In this document: positions 43,531 through 55,248 of the stretch, in pieces
Layout: each line of letters starts with the position of its first letter
How positions within the stretch are numbered: the stretch's first letter is position 1
Assembly (NCBI GenBank): GCA_002221725.1
Contig: NJFT01000099.1
Location: 1-64,000, forward strand
Reading direction: 5' to 3'
From: Scedosporium boydii
Lineage: Eukaryota; Ascomycota; Sordariomycetes; Microascales; Microascaceae
Length of the DNA stretch: 64,000 nt
Notes under the pieces: model-generated
The model's input: the letters and a program-made list of their open reading frames with translations, nothing else
Told to the model about the DNA's origin: nothing
Database searches by the model: none
Position numbers and translations under genes: made by a program

Positions 43531-44952
43531 GGCGGCGACGGCGCACCGGTCCGGGGGAAATGCGCCGGCATCCGATAATATCAGTATAATCGGGTGTGGG
43601 ACGCGAACGTCAGATTGGCTGTAACAATGCAAAGAGAGGTGAGACGCGAACAGCCAAGTACCCCGGGGGTGATGTACTGGGTGGTATTAAGCAGGGCGAC
43701 ACCGCCCGAGCAAGAGAAGGATGTGAGAGAACTAGGTTCGAGTCAAGCTTGCCAAGTCCCTGCTTGGTAGTTGTTTTTCTCGAGCGAGGCGGTCTATTAC
43801 ATTATCCGTGGACAGGGAATGATGCTCCACGATAGGTTGGTAGCCGGTTAGGTGGAGCTTGTTGTCGATACCGTGGTGCTCAGATTTCGGTCGGTCCCGG
43901 ACACGGAGGAAATCGGCGATGTTCCCAACTCGGCTATCCAAAGAATAGAAACACGCGACAAGTTGAGGATAGTGAAGACCGCATCCACAACTCCTGGCAC
44001 CGGTGAACGGCGGAGATTCAAAAATGGTCTGGCCGGAAGGGTAGTCGAACGAGCGTTATTATAGTACAAGGGAGGAGAGCAGTAAAGAATTGCGAACGGT
44101 TTGCCCCAATACTAGTCTCATGCAGCCGGCCGGTACCGAGTTGAGCGATTTGAGTTTCCTTCCACTCCCAGGACCCGCGAATGCTGCAGCAACAAAGTTA
44201 CCGACGCGACGGGATCCTCTAAAGTCACCAAGGCCAAATTCTGGATTGAAAGAGACTCGGTAACATTTGGTGGAAATAAGCAATGGTACTGGGAAAGGGG
44301 ACGCCCGTCCTATGGCGTAGTCGTGCCAGATCGAGGCAGCGTTTGGGGGAAATCTGACGCTGTCAACGGCAAAATCTGGCACGCAGCACAAAGCGATGTC
44401 TCCAATGCCACTTTGGACAACCTTAGGGCGAAGAGAATGATAAGATGGGATGTACAGGGTATGTGAGTACCGATTACGATCCACAACCCGACGTCGGCGA
44501 GGTGAAGTTTTTTTTTTTTGGTTGAAGCGGGGTTAGGCTCTAGGGGATACGGCGGGTTTGCCCGGAGGCGGGAGGCGGGATATTAGAGCTGAGGTGAGCG
44601 GAAGGAGAGCCGGAGATAGGACCAGACGCGGCAGGCAAAGCCGGGATCACCGTAGCGGGAAGAACAAAAGGCACAAGGGTGAAGGGTCGTGTCGCAGAAA
44701 GCGCGACTCGGCTAAACTAGGTCGAAAGTGAGCTTGTGTGGTGGAGTGCTGTTTCCCAGGCTAGTCTTGGTGGGCAACAATGCAGGTGGTTCTGAGATGG
44801 GAGAAGGAGCAGCCTCGTTCAAAGCGGCTTCCTGCGTCGGTAATACTAATAGGCGACAATGAAGGGCGGCGGCAAGTGCGACTGTACTGGGATGGTACTT
44901 TCGCCTGTACCATCTGGAGAGGAGGAGAGGAGGTGTTGAGAGGGTACGTGAG

Positions 44953-47701
44953 TACTTCGTACTTGGAGGAAGGGAAGATTTTCCCAGAAAAAAGCTTTTC
45001 CACAAGCTGGCCACGGTCAGTCTCAATAGAGTCGACACTTGGACTCACTTGTACTGGGAGGAGGTGAGGTGAGACGGGATGTGAAAGTCCCCGATCTGTA
45101 CCATGGACAGTCTACAGGATGGCGAATGACCAGCCTTTAAATGATATTGATGTGATTGAGGGCTCCAACAGCCCGCACAGATACCCTGGCGCTTGGAGCA
45201 CGAAGTATGCTGAAATGATGTGTCGATGGTGTGTGTTTGCTGAGATCTCGAGTAAATCCTCTCGTTGGCAGCCGTGCGCGTTTCCTTTCTGCTGTTGAGC
45301 TTTTGGAATTAGGAGCCGGGCCGAAAAGGAACCTCGAGGCGTTGAGGCAAGATGGCAATCTGAAGCTCTCGTCGAAGGTTTCTCGAGTGGAAAGATTGGC
45401 GATTCGAAGAAAGGACTGGACTACATGATGCAGAGGACAGAGATGTATGCATGCTTGAGTACGTACTTTGCGCCTCTTTTGCGGACTAAAAAGCAATAAG
45501 GAATCAGGAGCCAGCTGGAGAGAGAGCTTGGCCAAGCTTGGAGTTTGAACCTTGGGGACCCTGGGCTGTCTGGTTCGCTAGATTTCTCTCGTGCAGTTGG
45601 CTGTACGGGGCATACCCCCAGCTACATACTCTGCACATATGCATGCATAAATGTCTTCTAAGCACTTACACCCAGTTCATATGAAGCTGCCGAGTGCTCC
45701 TGCCTCGTAGGTACCATGATATTTTCTTATCGAAGGACGTACCGTGGGATGTTGGGACGGAGAGGCTCGTTATGTAACTCGTTGATCGAGGATCGGTAAG
45801 AACATTGCGTCGTGAAGTGTTGATCTTCCCACAGCTGCTCATGTACTTCGCACGCACAAAGTACGCACGCGAAAAGTTCTGTTGATGTTGTAGATCTTGG
45901 TAGCATTGATACTGTGTTCTCGTGCTTCTGTCAACTCGCCGTTTTCTCTGCAGACGCCACTACCAGTATGGGGTACACAATGACTTGAAGCACCAGACCA
46001 ATATACTTTAGTACTTATCGTTAGTTTCGTAGTTTCCCCAGCCTTGTCCGTGGGCATAATACCGATGAGGCCTTCTCTGACGCATTTTATGACGAGGGAG
46101 GAGATCATAGTACTTTTCCACCCTCACGTTGTGTTGCACCCCAGTCATCTTAAAGAGACGCCAACGTCGTAGTCGCAGTGTTAGTGGCACGGCTCCACTC
46201 CCTCAGCCCTCCCCGCCACAGGGGTCCAGAGCCTAGAGTATTACGAAGTACGAAGTAATTATTACAGCACCACCTCACGCTAATAAATCTGGTAATTCCC
46301 CCCTTCGGTCGTTGTAACTTCAGCTGTAACCTCTGCTGCACCTGCCCCGCTCTTGCGCAGATCAATCTCGATAACTTCTCCATGTCCGCACGTACCAGGG
46401 ATGTGAACTACTTCGTGGGAAACGAAGTAGTTACGAAGTATGAAGCTGCGCCATTGAGAGTTCTACTTCATAGTTTCGTAGGCTGTTGCTCCGTACTCTC
46501 TGAGTTCGTACTTCGTCCTCGATATTTGATGCGATTGATGCTATGCATTGGTTGGTTTATGTCAGCTGGCTAAGCGCCATCAAAGTCTAATTTACCACAC
46601 AATTGGGATATGAGAGGGATGAAGTACCCAGTTCGAGCATAAGAAAGAGGGAGGACGTGAGGGGCCCGTTGAAGAAAAGGAAAAGAAAATGAAAGAAAAT
46701 GACGACGGGGAGCAGTAGAATAAGGCAAATAAGACAAAGAAATCCAGAATCAAGAGTTGGAGAATAGGATGGATTGACCCGGAATCCGAAATGTATTGAT
46801 GTGGCACAAGAGCTCAACGCTACGACGCGCTCCTTCGTGATGCCCAATATCACCAATCCAATCAACACAAAGAAATTCTGGGCAAAGTAAGCCTGATAGT
46901 TGAAGCTGTCAGCAAGTTTCTCAGTGGTGGGCGGAAACGAAGGAAGGAAAAGAAGGAAGGATTTAGCGTCTACTTCGTACGTTGGTACCTCCACAGGAGG
47001 GGCGCCTCGACAGCCCCAAGTAGCAATGATTAGCATCACGAAGAACATTAGATGTAAGGATCAATGTATTCTTAGACCCCGAGAGTACGAAATAATACAA
47101 AGGAGATAGATCAACTATAAGTCCTAGCGCATCTGTCATGCATGCCACAACGACCTTGGCTCATGTGAGCTGGGATATTAAGGTGGAGAGGCCTTTTTCA
47201 GAAGTCTGTCGAAGGGTCTCGAGTCCTGTGTCCTTGAATTAGAGTTATTGATTTGTACGAAGTACCAAGTATTGATAGTCGTCAAGTCAGCCCCAGCACA
47301 TTTTGTGAAAAAGATTCAACGCAACAACAAAGTACGAAGTACCTCAGCACGAAATACAACATTGAAGTATTGATCAATGTCAACACCAGTCCAGTCCGCT
47401 GCACTGAACTCGGCGCTTTTTCAAGCCTGCTGTGCAGACCACGGGATGCGCCCGCTTCTTTGAGGCATCGATTCTTAGGTCCGGGGCTATCCTGGAAGTA
47501 ATATTCGGCTGAGCGGGAAGGTCAAAAACCACTGCAGTGAATGTTCTCGCCTCTTCCTGTGTAAAAGCCTATTAGTAAAGCCGGATTTTACTTCGTATTA
47601 TTGCCGGTTTAAACACCAATAGAATATTGGAGCAATGACAACTACACGCACTACACGGTCATGCCTTACCAATATCGAAATATGATGGAGCCTACGAAGT
47701 A
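44953..47701. repeat. Cluster of dispersed TACTTCGTA/TACGAAGTA 9-mers
   Basis: Exact copies begin at 44953, 46242, 46249, 46432, 46971, 47256, 47333, 47589 and 47693, in both orientations, with several near-matches between them (46409, 46508). Copies elsewhere in the window are at 2301, 2807, 8603, 27076, 30325, 57190 and 63410. None falls in a coding exon. Confidence 0.85.
46406..46432. repeat. Perfect 11-bp inverted repeat built on the 9-mer
   Basis: AACTACTTCGT at 46406..46416 and ACGAAGTAGTT at 46422..46432 are exact reverse complements around a 5-nt loop GGGAA. A full TACGAAGTA copy begins at 46432, overlapping the last base of the right arm. Confidence 0.85.
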
Positions 47702-47882
47702 GAAAATCGATCCCTATTTCAATTGCTGCAATGTGCAGACTCTTGTGTGCTGAGGTACCTGTGTACAAGTACACTAGTAGCTAGGATCAAGAGAGTTGGA
47801 ATGACCTCATCGTATCTAGATGAGCAATGCCTTGGTCGTCCCTTTAAGATCTCCTGTACCCCTGAGCATCCCGTGCTGGACC

Positions 47883-47917
47883 TTTTTTTTTTTTTTTTTT
47901 TTTAATTTTTTTTTTTT
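47883..47917. repeat. Poly-T tract
   Basis: 21 T, then AA, then 12 T. No target-site duplication or reverse-transcribed element is visible beside it. Confidence 0.85.
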
Positions 47918-50123
47918 AATTCGTCACAATCTGAACGTGGGAAAAAAGCACGAGGACTTGAGGTGATCTCATCACCCTGGATCATCGAGTCCAGCTGACC
48001 TCCACTAAAACCTGCCAATACCATGCTATGGAGAGGGATCATTGATATGTCTAGCGGGTAGAAGGAGCGTGAGAGGCCTATGGACACCACCCTCTGTGCT
48101 TCGTGGTTGATCCCTCGTGTTCTTGCCTCGAGAAACGAGAAACAGGTACGATCTCAACGTTATATCCCCATTCATCCCCAAAAGCGTCTGATCTGAGATC
48201 GCAGTGGCGCTCGACTAGAAAAGTGGGACGGACGCAAACGCCGCCTCGCTTGGTGTTTGTCTGAATTACGAAGACCACTAATAATGCTACTTCATTGTTC
48301 GTCCCTTCCCAGTCATAATAATCAGGATCAATGTGTGGATGGACACGGCGCCCCACTCTAAACCTCGCGCTCATTCCCCAGACTTGCAGGTGGAGTGGCC
48401 GAGATCAAATTGCGGGAAGCTGGGACCGTGTCCGTGGGCTGTGGACCCTGCCTGCCAAGTCACACCGGGGCTGCTGCCAGGACAACCTTGAAGCACCCAA
48501 GAGCACCCAAACTTCACTTCTACAGCGGGGTCAAGCCATCGGATGGAGGACCATATCGGATAGTGCACCTAAAACGAATCTCAATCCTTTATCAACTCCC
48601 CTGGCAAGTGGAAGACCAGCCGTCAATTTGATGCGACTTAATATTCACCTCACATCGAGAATATGAAAATCACCAAAACCTTCGAGCGCGATAGTTCCAT
48701 CACGAATCACGCCAATTCTCCTCGAGCTAAAGATCAGAATTCTACGTGCTGTTGGCGAACTTCGCATTAATCTTATGCAACTGGACAAGGACGGAAAGGC
48801 TTGCAGGTACGAAGTCGAAGTAAGCTTCAATGTTCCTTCCTGGCGATCCTGAAGACGCATGTCAGAAGACTAGCGTCGCCGATTTCTGCCCCAAACAGGA
48901 AACCATCCTCCCAGCGCCAAAGACGGTTGCAAAATGTCACCAGACTGAGTCGAGAACCCTGATAATATTTCCATTGCCCGACTCACAAAAGCGTGGTTCT
49001 CCCTTCTGCGAGTAAATCCCGTTTCGTCTCCACCCTCCCGGATTTAGCGCTCCTTCTCTTCCCACTTGGATGGACTTGGACCACGTCCCACTCAGAGGTG
49101 GACGGATCAACTGCCATCCTGAGCCACCTGCATGGGACGAGGCAAATGTTTCCGGAGACCCAGCCAAGTGGCAAATTCCTCCCGGCAACACCGGGTCCGT
49201 GGCTCTTAACGTTGCGCTCGGGATGCCGGTCTCAGCTACCGGCGACGAGGCTCCATTGGCCAATCGTGGACTTTTCAACACCTTTGAGGCACATTTGAGG
49301 CGTTGCAACAGCTTCCCACTCGGTCTTGACACCCTAATCATCCGCCCTGTATTTGGTTCCATGTGAACTGAAAGTCAATTTTGACAGTCGATGCAGTGCT
49401 TCGAGGCAAACCCCTAGAATCCTTCTATTCGATCCTCGATGTCACCTCCTGGTACGCCTTTGCGTCTTCCCATCTTGTCTTGAGATGTATATTCCGTGTT
49501 CCGCCTCATTGTGGGCACACAAGAATGGTGGATGCAAGTAATCCCGCGTTGCACTTGGACGCCAAGGTATCCAGGGTATTTGTTTGGGTCAGGCTGACAC
49601 GCCCAATCTCCCAACAAGGTGATGATGGAAGCTAAGGCTGTACGGTTATCTCAACTTGGTCATCGTTGCCACCTTTAAAGCAACTGATCTTTCCTTGATT
49701 CGGACATGATGTTTGTAAATCAGGGTTGGGAACTCAGCCTTTACCACGTTGATATTCCCCTACAGGCTACAATGAGGGCTAATTATCATCTATCATATTC
49801 GAGATATGATTCCAATATGCACAAGCCTCCACACCACACCGACGTCTGTCTTTCTGTAAATATGGATGGGCACGTCGATATTGATATTCAGCAGGAACTC
49901 GACCATACAATGCGCACCAAAACAGCCCGCCCTTAGCACATGACGTGTCCCAGACGCGGCGATGTTACCTATGGAGAGCAATATCAGATCTAGCGTCAAA
50001 AGATGATGCTAACTGAACCAGAAAGTTTGCTATTGACATCGAATGAGCATCCTCATCATGGATTATGTTCGACCAACACGACGAGCCTTGTCGTCTCTAC
50101 TACTGCTTGCTGTAGTATGCGGG

Positions 50124-50131
50124 TATATAAA
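50124..50131 (+). promoter_or_regulatory. TATA box of the CoA-transferase gene
   Basis: TATATAAA lies 124 bp upstream of the ATG at 50248, a normal distance for fungal core promoters. Confidence 0.5.
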
Positions 50132-50247
50132 CGTTGACGCCATGGACCCACCTCTCCCAACCTTTCCGACTTAGGCTACATGGGATAAAGTTAAGTCCTC
50201 CCTGGGGAACATCTTTTGACTCAAAGTTTCTTCGATCCTTCTATGTC

Positions 50248-52087
50248 ATGGTTGCCTCCTCCGGTTGTATGGCAAACGAGGCTGCCTATTCTGTGGCGAC
50301 AAGTGCATACACCGCCCTGGAAGCGCTAGTCACCGCTTGTCACGATGAACTCCCACAGGTCGCCCTCCAGAATGTTAGGGAAGTGAGATTCACTTCTCCC
50401 TCTCCAAGGGGTGATTCTCCCGTGTTTCCTTGTCCTCTGAAGGAAAATGAGACTGTTTCCGCAATCAGGGGTCTCGAGGCCTGCGTGGCCTCGGTCATTG
50501 CGGACTTGCGGTTCGGACAAAGATCAAGAGCGATCTCTGTCGATGTGAGGAAAGTAGCTTGCTTCCTCATGTCCGCGTACATTACCACGGTGGATGGGTT
50601 GACGAAGGCGGACCCGCGAGTGAGAGAAAAGCTAAATGGTTGGTCTACTGTTCCAAAACCAAGCCCAGTCCCTGAGGCTTCCAAAATGAATGTTAATGAT
50701 TATCTTAGATACGGATTACAATCAGGCCCAGTCGATTCTATACAGGCGACTCTCTGCCAACCTGTATCGAACTAAGAACGCCGGGGAATTCTACCACATT
50801 CATGGGTCTCTTGAAGCTAGCCGGACGCTCCGGATGGTCGGCCTACCGGCCTTTTGCCCGGAACTCACAGACTACCGTGACTGTTTAGATACAATAGGGA
50901 GCGCAGTCCGAAAGTTTACAGCCGGACAGTTGGAGATAATGAATGAGAAAGAACAACAAGCCGGCGTACAAGCTCTGAAGCCAAACCAGTTTCTCCAAAC
51001 TCCGCATGGGAAGGCAATCGCCAGCCTTCCCCCATTTACCGTCCGGTGTCTCGACACATCTACACCCCCTATTCCATTCAGTCATCTGCCTCAAGATCCA
51101 TCATTGCCTCCCCAGTGCCTCCAAGGTATCCGTGTCCTGGAGTTGTGCCGCGTAATTGCAGGCCCGACCATCGGCCGCTCCCTCGCCGCTCATGGCGCCC
51201 ATGTTCTTAAGGTGACATCACCAATTTTGCCAGACGTCCCTTTCTTCCAAGTCGATGTCAATGCCGGCAAGCATACGACATCGTTACATTTACGTGACCC
51301 CCATGACCGCGCCGTGTTCGAGTCGCTGTTAGCTTCTGCTGATGTCATCATCGACGGCTACCGTCCCCGGTCCCTTGACCGACTTGGCTACGGTACCGAC
51401 AAACTCACAACTCTGGCTCGAAGTCGTGGTAAAGGCATTGTCTACGTTGCTGAGGATTGTTTCGGAGGCACCGGCGTTGTGGGCCCCGAGGCCGAGTGGG
51501 CCTCGCGCCCAGGTTGGCAACAAATCGCCGATTGCGTCACCGGCGTAGCATGGGAACAAGGGCGCTTCATGGGCCTCGACGAGCCCGTGGTGCCCCCTTT
51601 CCCAATGTCCGACTACGGCACAGGTGTACTCGGCTGCGCTGCCGCCCTGACGGGGCTTTACCGTCGAGCCACAGAAGGAGGCTCCTGGGCGTGCCGCACG
51701 AGCCTCGTGCAGTACGATCTCTTCGTCCTCTCGCTCGGCCTACTCCCGCGAAGTGGGCAAGATAGGCTACGGGCGCAGCACAACCCTGACTTCTTTGATC
51801 TGCGGCATGACGATTCTGTCGACGAGGTGGGTAAGCGCGCTTTGCAGAGCGTCAAAATGCTTCATCCGGAACTCTTTACGGAGGGCTTCGTGCAGAGTGC
51901 CTGGAGCAAAGGGTACGCTGCCGAGGTGAGATGGCCGCGGGAAGCTGTGAGCATTGAAGGCTTGAGTATTGGGTATTTGCGGCCTACGAGGCCTAATGGC
52001 TTTGATGCGCCGACGTGGGATGGCTGGGAGGAGGATAAGGATATCCTGACGGGTAAACTCCCAGACGTTGAAAGAAAGTCATTCTGA
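50248..52087 (+). CDS. CoA-transferase family III (CaiB/BaiF) protein
   Basis: Family III enzymes move CoA between carboxylic acids or act as acyl-CoA racemases. Exons are 50248..50638 and 50709..52087, giving 589 residues. The intron (GTTGGT to TTAG) falls between REKLN and DTDYNQAQSILYRRLSANLY. The first third (1-290) resembles the N-terminal half seen in fungal paralogues (YHIHGSLEASRTLRM). The typical CaiB core follows: LQGIRVLELCRVIAGPTIGRSLAAHGAHVLKV, ASADVIIDGYRPRSLDRLGYG, and a later DYGTGVLG. Substrate unknown. These proteins are numerous in filamentous fungi. No targeting signal is obvious. The start ATG is preceded by a TATA box. Confidence 0.85.
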
Positions 52088-52410
52088 AGAGTAGGAATGT
52101 CACCTCCAGGAATGATAAGCGGGGTTTCCTTCCAGATACACGCGACCAACAAGCGGACAAGATTGTTAGATACAAACCCCCCTCGCCAAGCGAATGGCTC
52201 CACCGTAGAAGTTTTATTTATAGCCTCTTCAAAGAACTCATAATCGTACGTAGAACGAATTATACAAGAAAGGAGAGAAAGAACAAGATATGATTGAAGG
52301 AGATAAAGGAGAATCTGATATCCCGACCACTTTATAAAACAAAATACCAATGCTTCGCTGTTTATTCAACATCCATCCCAATACATCGCCGTGACAACCC
52401 CGTCATCCCC
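52088..52410. other. Convergent intergenic region
   Basis: 323 bp, A/T-rich, between the stop codons of the CoA-transferase and PDX1 genes. Only 3' UTR sequence is expected. Confidence 0.5.
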
Positions 52411-53836
52411 TCACAATACTAACCTCCCAGGCTCGTTCTCTAGGATCAGCTTAACGCGCTCAAGGAAAACTGTAGCCCTCTTCTCCTCCGCCTTAGGCAC
52501 CGTGAGACTAAAGATGTTGGTACCAGTGGATAGCCCAGGCGTTGCCGGTGAGGCTGCAGGCCGGGCCTTCTTGCTCGAACCCGTGAGAATATCAATAATG
52601 TCCGAGGGCTTGGATGGGGCTGTCCTCTTAGCCACGAACGCAGGGTCCCTGAGAGCTTGGATGTTGGGGTTATAGGCACCCCTGGTTCCGTCGGCACGGT
52701 TCTTGATGCCGAGGACATCGTTGAATAGCTCGTCAGCCGTGGGCTTGCGGGCGGAAGGCGGTAGGTCGTCGTTCGCGACGTCGGCGGCGCGGGAGATGAA
52801 GGTGGAGATGGGGAGAAAGGTCCCGACGGAGCCGTGAATCTTCTTCTGGATCTCGAGGACCCTGGCCATGGAAACGGGAATGGAGATCTCGGCCTTCTGG
52901 GGTGCCGCGGGGGGTTCGGGGACCACGGGCTTCTGGGCCTTGGGTGGTGGTGCCTCCTTCTTGGGGGCAACCTTGATGTTGCTTAGATCAAGGTGGGCTA
53001 GCTTGTCGAACCTGGTGGATAATTGGGCTGGGGTCTCGGCGTTGATGGTGCCTAGGTACGCTAGGACATCACCCTTTAGCAGGCGGCCGCCAGGACCTGT
53101 TGGTGTAATCTGACTAGCGACGGATTTCTCGATGCCATTCTGCTTGAGAAGGGCAAGAACGGATGGCATTAGAGGATACTTCTGCTCGTGCACCTTGCCG
53201 CTCGTTGCTCTTGGGGCCAAGGCCGCCTTCTGTTCTCCGGCTTGCTCGGCGGGCTTGGATTCTGCTTGAGCGGTAGGCTGTTGGGGAGCGCTGGACTGGC
53301 CTTCGGCGGGGATTTGGAGCGTAGCAATGTCGTCGCCGGGTTCGGCCATGACGGCGATCCTCGTGCCGACCTGCACCGCCTTGGTGCCGTCGCCCTGGAT
53401 AATCTTCATCAGGATACCATCATCCTGGGCCTCGACGTCCATCGTCGCTTTGTCGGTCTCGATCTCGAGGAGTACATCGCCTGCGCTGTAGGAATCACCC
53501 TCCTTTACTTTCCAAGTCGCAATGTTGCCCTCCGTCATCGTTGGGGAGAGGGCGGGCATGGTGAAGTTCTGGGCAGCTAGACATCTCGACGAGGTTTGGT
53601 ATCCTATATGTATGACAAGGAAATCCACACGTTAGACCCAATTCAAGCTCCGGTGTTCTTTGATCATGATATTTCAGAGGGGTGGGTTTTATTTTTATTC
53701 CTCCCTTCCTTGTTGGGTTGGGGAGGATAGCTCCGATACGGAGCATTGGGAACTAACCTCGAAACGTCGCCTCACCGACGACCCTAGATCTAGCCACCCT
53801 AGCCGAAAGACGGCACGCTGACGCGAGTGAGGCCAT
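52411..53836 (-). CDS. PDX1: Pyruvate dehydrogenase complex protein X (E3-binding protein)
   Basis: Structural subunit of the mitochondrial pyruvate dehydrogenase complex that anchors E3 to the E2 core. Exons are 53836..53758 and 53603..52411, giving 423 residues. The N-terminus (MASLASACRLSARVARSRVV) is a clear matrix-targeting sequence. A lipoyl domain starts at FTMPALSPTM, with the lipoyl Lys78 in EIETDKATMD. The peripheral subunit-binding domain is near residues 150-190 (MPSVLALLKQNGIEKSVASQITPTG). The C-terminal part is short, Pro/Lys-rich, and lacks the acyltransferase core and its HxxxDG motif. That separates it from E2 (LAT1). Divergent from the next gene. Confidence 0.92.
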
Positions 53837-54261
53837 TGCGGACGAAGATATTTGTGTCAAGCTTCCAATTGATCCGGGGGAAAGAATGGGCTTGTTTCCT
53901 GTCTCGCGAAGAAGGGGGGCAGGTGTGAAGACAAGCTTGCGGAGCTCGACGAAAATGTCGCTTGAAAGTTGTTGAGGAAGCAGAACCAGAAAAGCGCCGG
54001 AAATAGGATCCACCAATCTGGTCTGTGCATCGAAGCATGGAATTTAGCCAGGGTTCGATGTACCCAAGTATTTGGGTCTTATTAATAATTTTTTTTAACC
54101 CGCGACAGCTTCACATCGTGTCACGCCAGTTTTTTTCTGGTGAGGAAGCGCATCTATCGAGCTTGGGGAGAGACACTCGCGAAGGGCCAAAAATTGTGCC
54201 ATATTAGGCCCCAATTAAAGAAATTGCCCTGACACACCAGCGTATCTGACCCAATTCCGCC
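53837..54261. promoter_or_regulatory. Short shared promoter region between PDX1 and a mitochondrial membrane protein gene
   Basis: 425 bp between two divergent starts, both encoding proteins with mitochondrial targeting sequences. A T-rich run (54089..54097) is present. Shared regulation is inference. Confidence 0.45.
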
Positions 54262-55248
54262 ATGTCTGCCTTCACTAAAGGTCCCGCGACGAACATCTTC
54301 GTCTGCGTTGCCCGAGCTCAACTGCCCCGGCAAACCACAAGACAATTCCCGACGTTACGAACTTTTCAGTCCTCCGCCTTCCGGCGAGCAGCGGCGCCGC
54401 AGCGCCCGTTACGACCCGTAAAGACACCGGTACCCGCCCGACCGGCCCCCAGCGCGGCCAAAGCTCCCCTCAAGAACTCCAACCCTTCAACCTATGCATT
54501 CGTCAAGCGATTGGCGCAGAAGAATACGCCGACCATTCTTTACGAGGCGCCGTCTCACGCATGGATGAAGCTCGGGTCTTGGATGACGGCCATATTCTGC
54601 TTCACCTATGCGGGGTACAACATCACGATATACACGAGTCCGCCTGAGGGCCTATCATGGTGGGTCGGCAAGTCGTACTCGATCATTGCCATCGCCATGG
54701 CGTGTATGGGTACCTACTGGCTTCTGAAGTCTAAGAACATCATCAAGACTATCAGAGCCCTACCCACGACAGCACAGCAGATCGCCGCCGCGACGGGGCC
54801 TCGGTCATCCGTCCCACCGCTAAACCTCGAAATCACGGTCAAGCGCTTGCTCCCTCTCATGAGGCCCAAGACCCTCGTGGTGCCCTATACGGAGACCTCC
54901 ATGGTTGCGCGTGTTGTGGCGCCCGCCGAGCATCTGACCCCCGTCGAGAGGATCGAGAAGAGACGCGCCGAGGAGCTCGAGGCTGAGCAGAAGAGGAAGT
55001 ACGAGCTTGCTCATATCTGGTCTGCGCCGTTTAGGCATTTGGGTCGGGGTGTGAGGACCGCGTGGAGGGGGCTTAAGCAGTCGCTGACTGGAAGCGGCTT
55101 TGCGACGCTCAAGATCCAGGGGGACGAGTATAAGTTGGACATCTCGAATGCGTGGATGCTCGACGATGGTAAGGCTCTGGAACGTCTTATAAGGGTTGTG
55201 GGCGTTGATCTTGCGAAGGAGTCGAAGTGGGCCAGGCTATACCGATAG
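54262..55248 (+). CDS. Probable mitochondrial inner-membrane protein, TMEM70/186/223-like
   Basis: Intronless, 328 residues. The first 70 residues are rich in Arg, Ala and Pro with almost no acids, a strong mitochondrial presequence. After TPTILYEAPSHAWMK come two membrane segments (about 102-122 and 134-156) joined by a short loop. A matrix-like domain follows (LEITVKRLLPLMRPKTLVVPYTE), then a charged coiled part (ERIEKRRAEELEAEQKRK). The opening LYE motif and two-helix hairpin resemble the TMEM70/TMEM186/TMEM223 group, to which I believe the yeast mitoribosome receptor Mrx15 also relates. This is recall, not alignment. The safe statement is a two-helix mitochondrial membrane protein of unknown function. 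Confidence 0.7.
   Translation: MSAFTKGPATNIFVCVARAQLPRQTTRQFPTLRTFQSSAFRRAAAPQRPLRPVKTPVPARPAPSAAKAPLKNSNPSTYAFVKRLAQKNTPTILYEAPSHAWMKLGSWMTAIFCFTYAGYNITIYTSPPEGLSWWVGKSYSIIAIAMACMGTYWLLKSKNIIKTIRALPTTAQQIAAATGPRSSVPPLNLEITVKRLLPLMRPKTLVVPYTETSMVARVVAPAEHLTPVERIEKRRAEELEAEQKRKYELAHIWSAPFRHLGRGVRTAWRGLKQSLTGSGFATLKIQGDEYKLDISNAWMLDDGKALERLIRVVGVDLAKESKWARLYR

Larger units (their letters stand above)
43531..50247. other. Gene-poor 6.7 kb region
   Basis: No frame here has a recognisable domain, signal peptide or consistent coding pattern. Frames of up to about 150 codons occur on both strands and overlap each other, as expected by chance. The left part is probably the promoter and leader of the regulator gene. 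The middle (44953..47701) carries a dense cluster of a 9-mer and the right part leads into the CoA-transferase promoter. A fast-evolving gene with many introns or a long non-coding RNA could be missed by eye. Confidence 0.55.

Noticed and set aside
46587..47048. Minus-strand frame of 153 codons with hydrophobic stretches
   Set aside because: Phe/Leu-rich low complexity from T/C-rich DNA, includes a 9-mer copy, and has no conserved motif.
48937..49366. Three overlapping frames on both strands
   Set aside because: None shows a domain or signal; overlapping frames in GC-rich DNA occur by chance.
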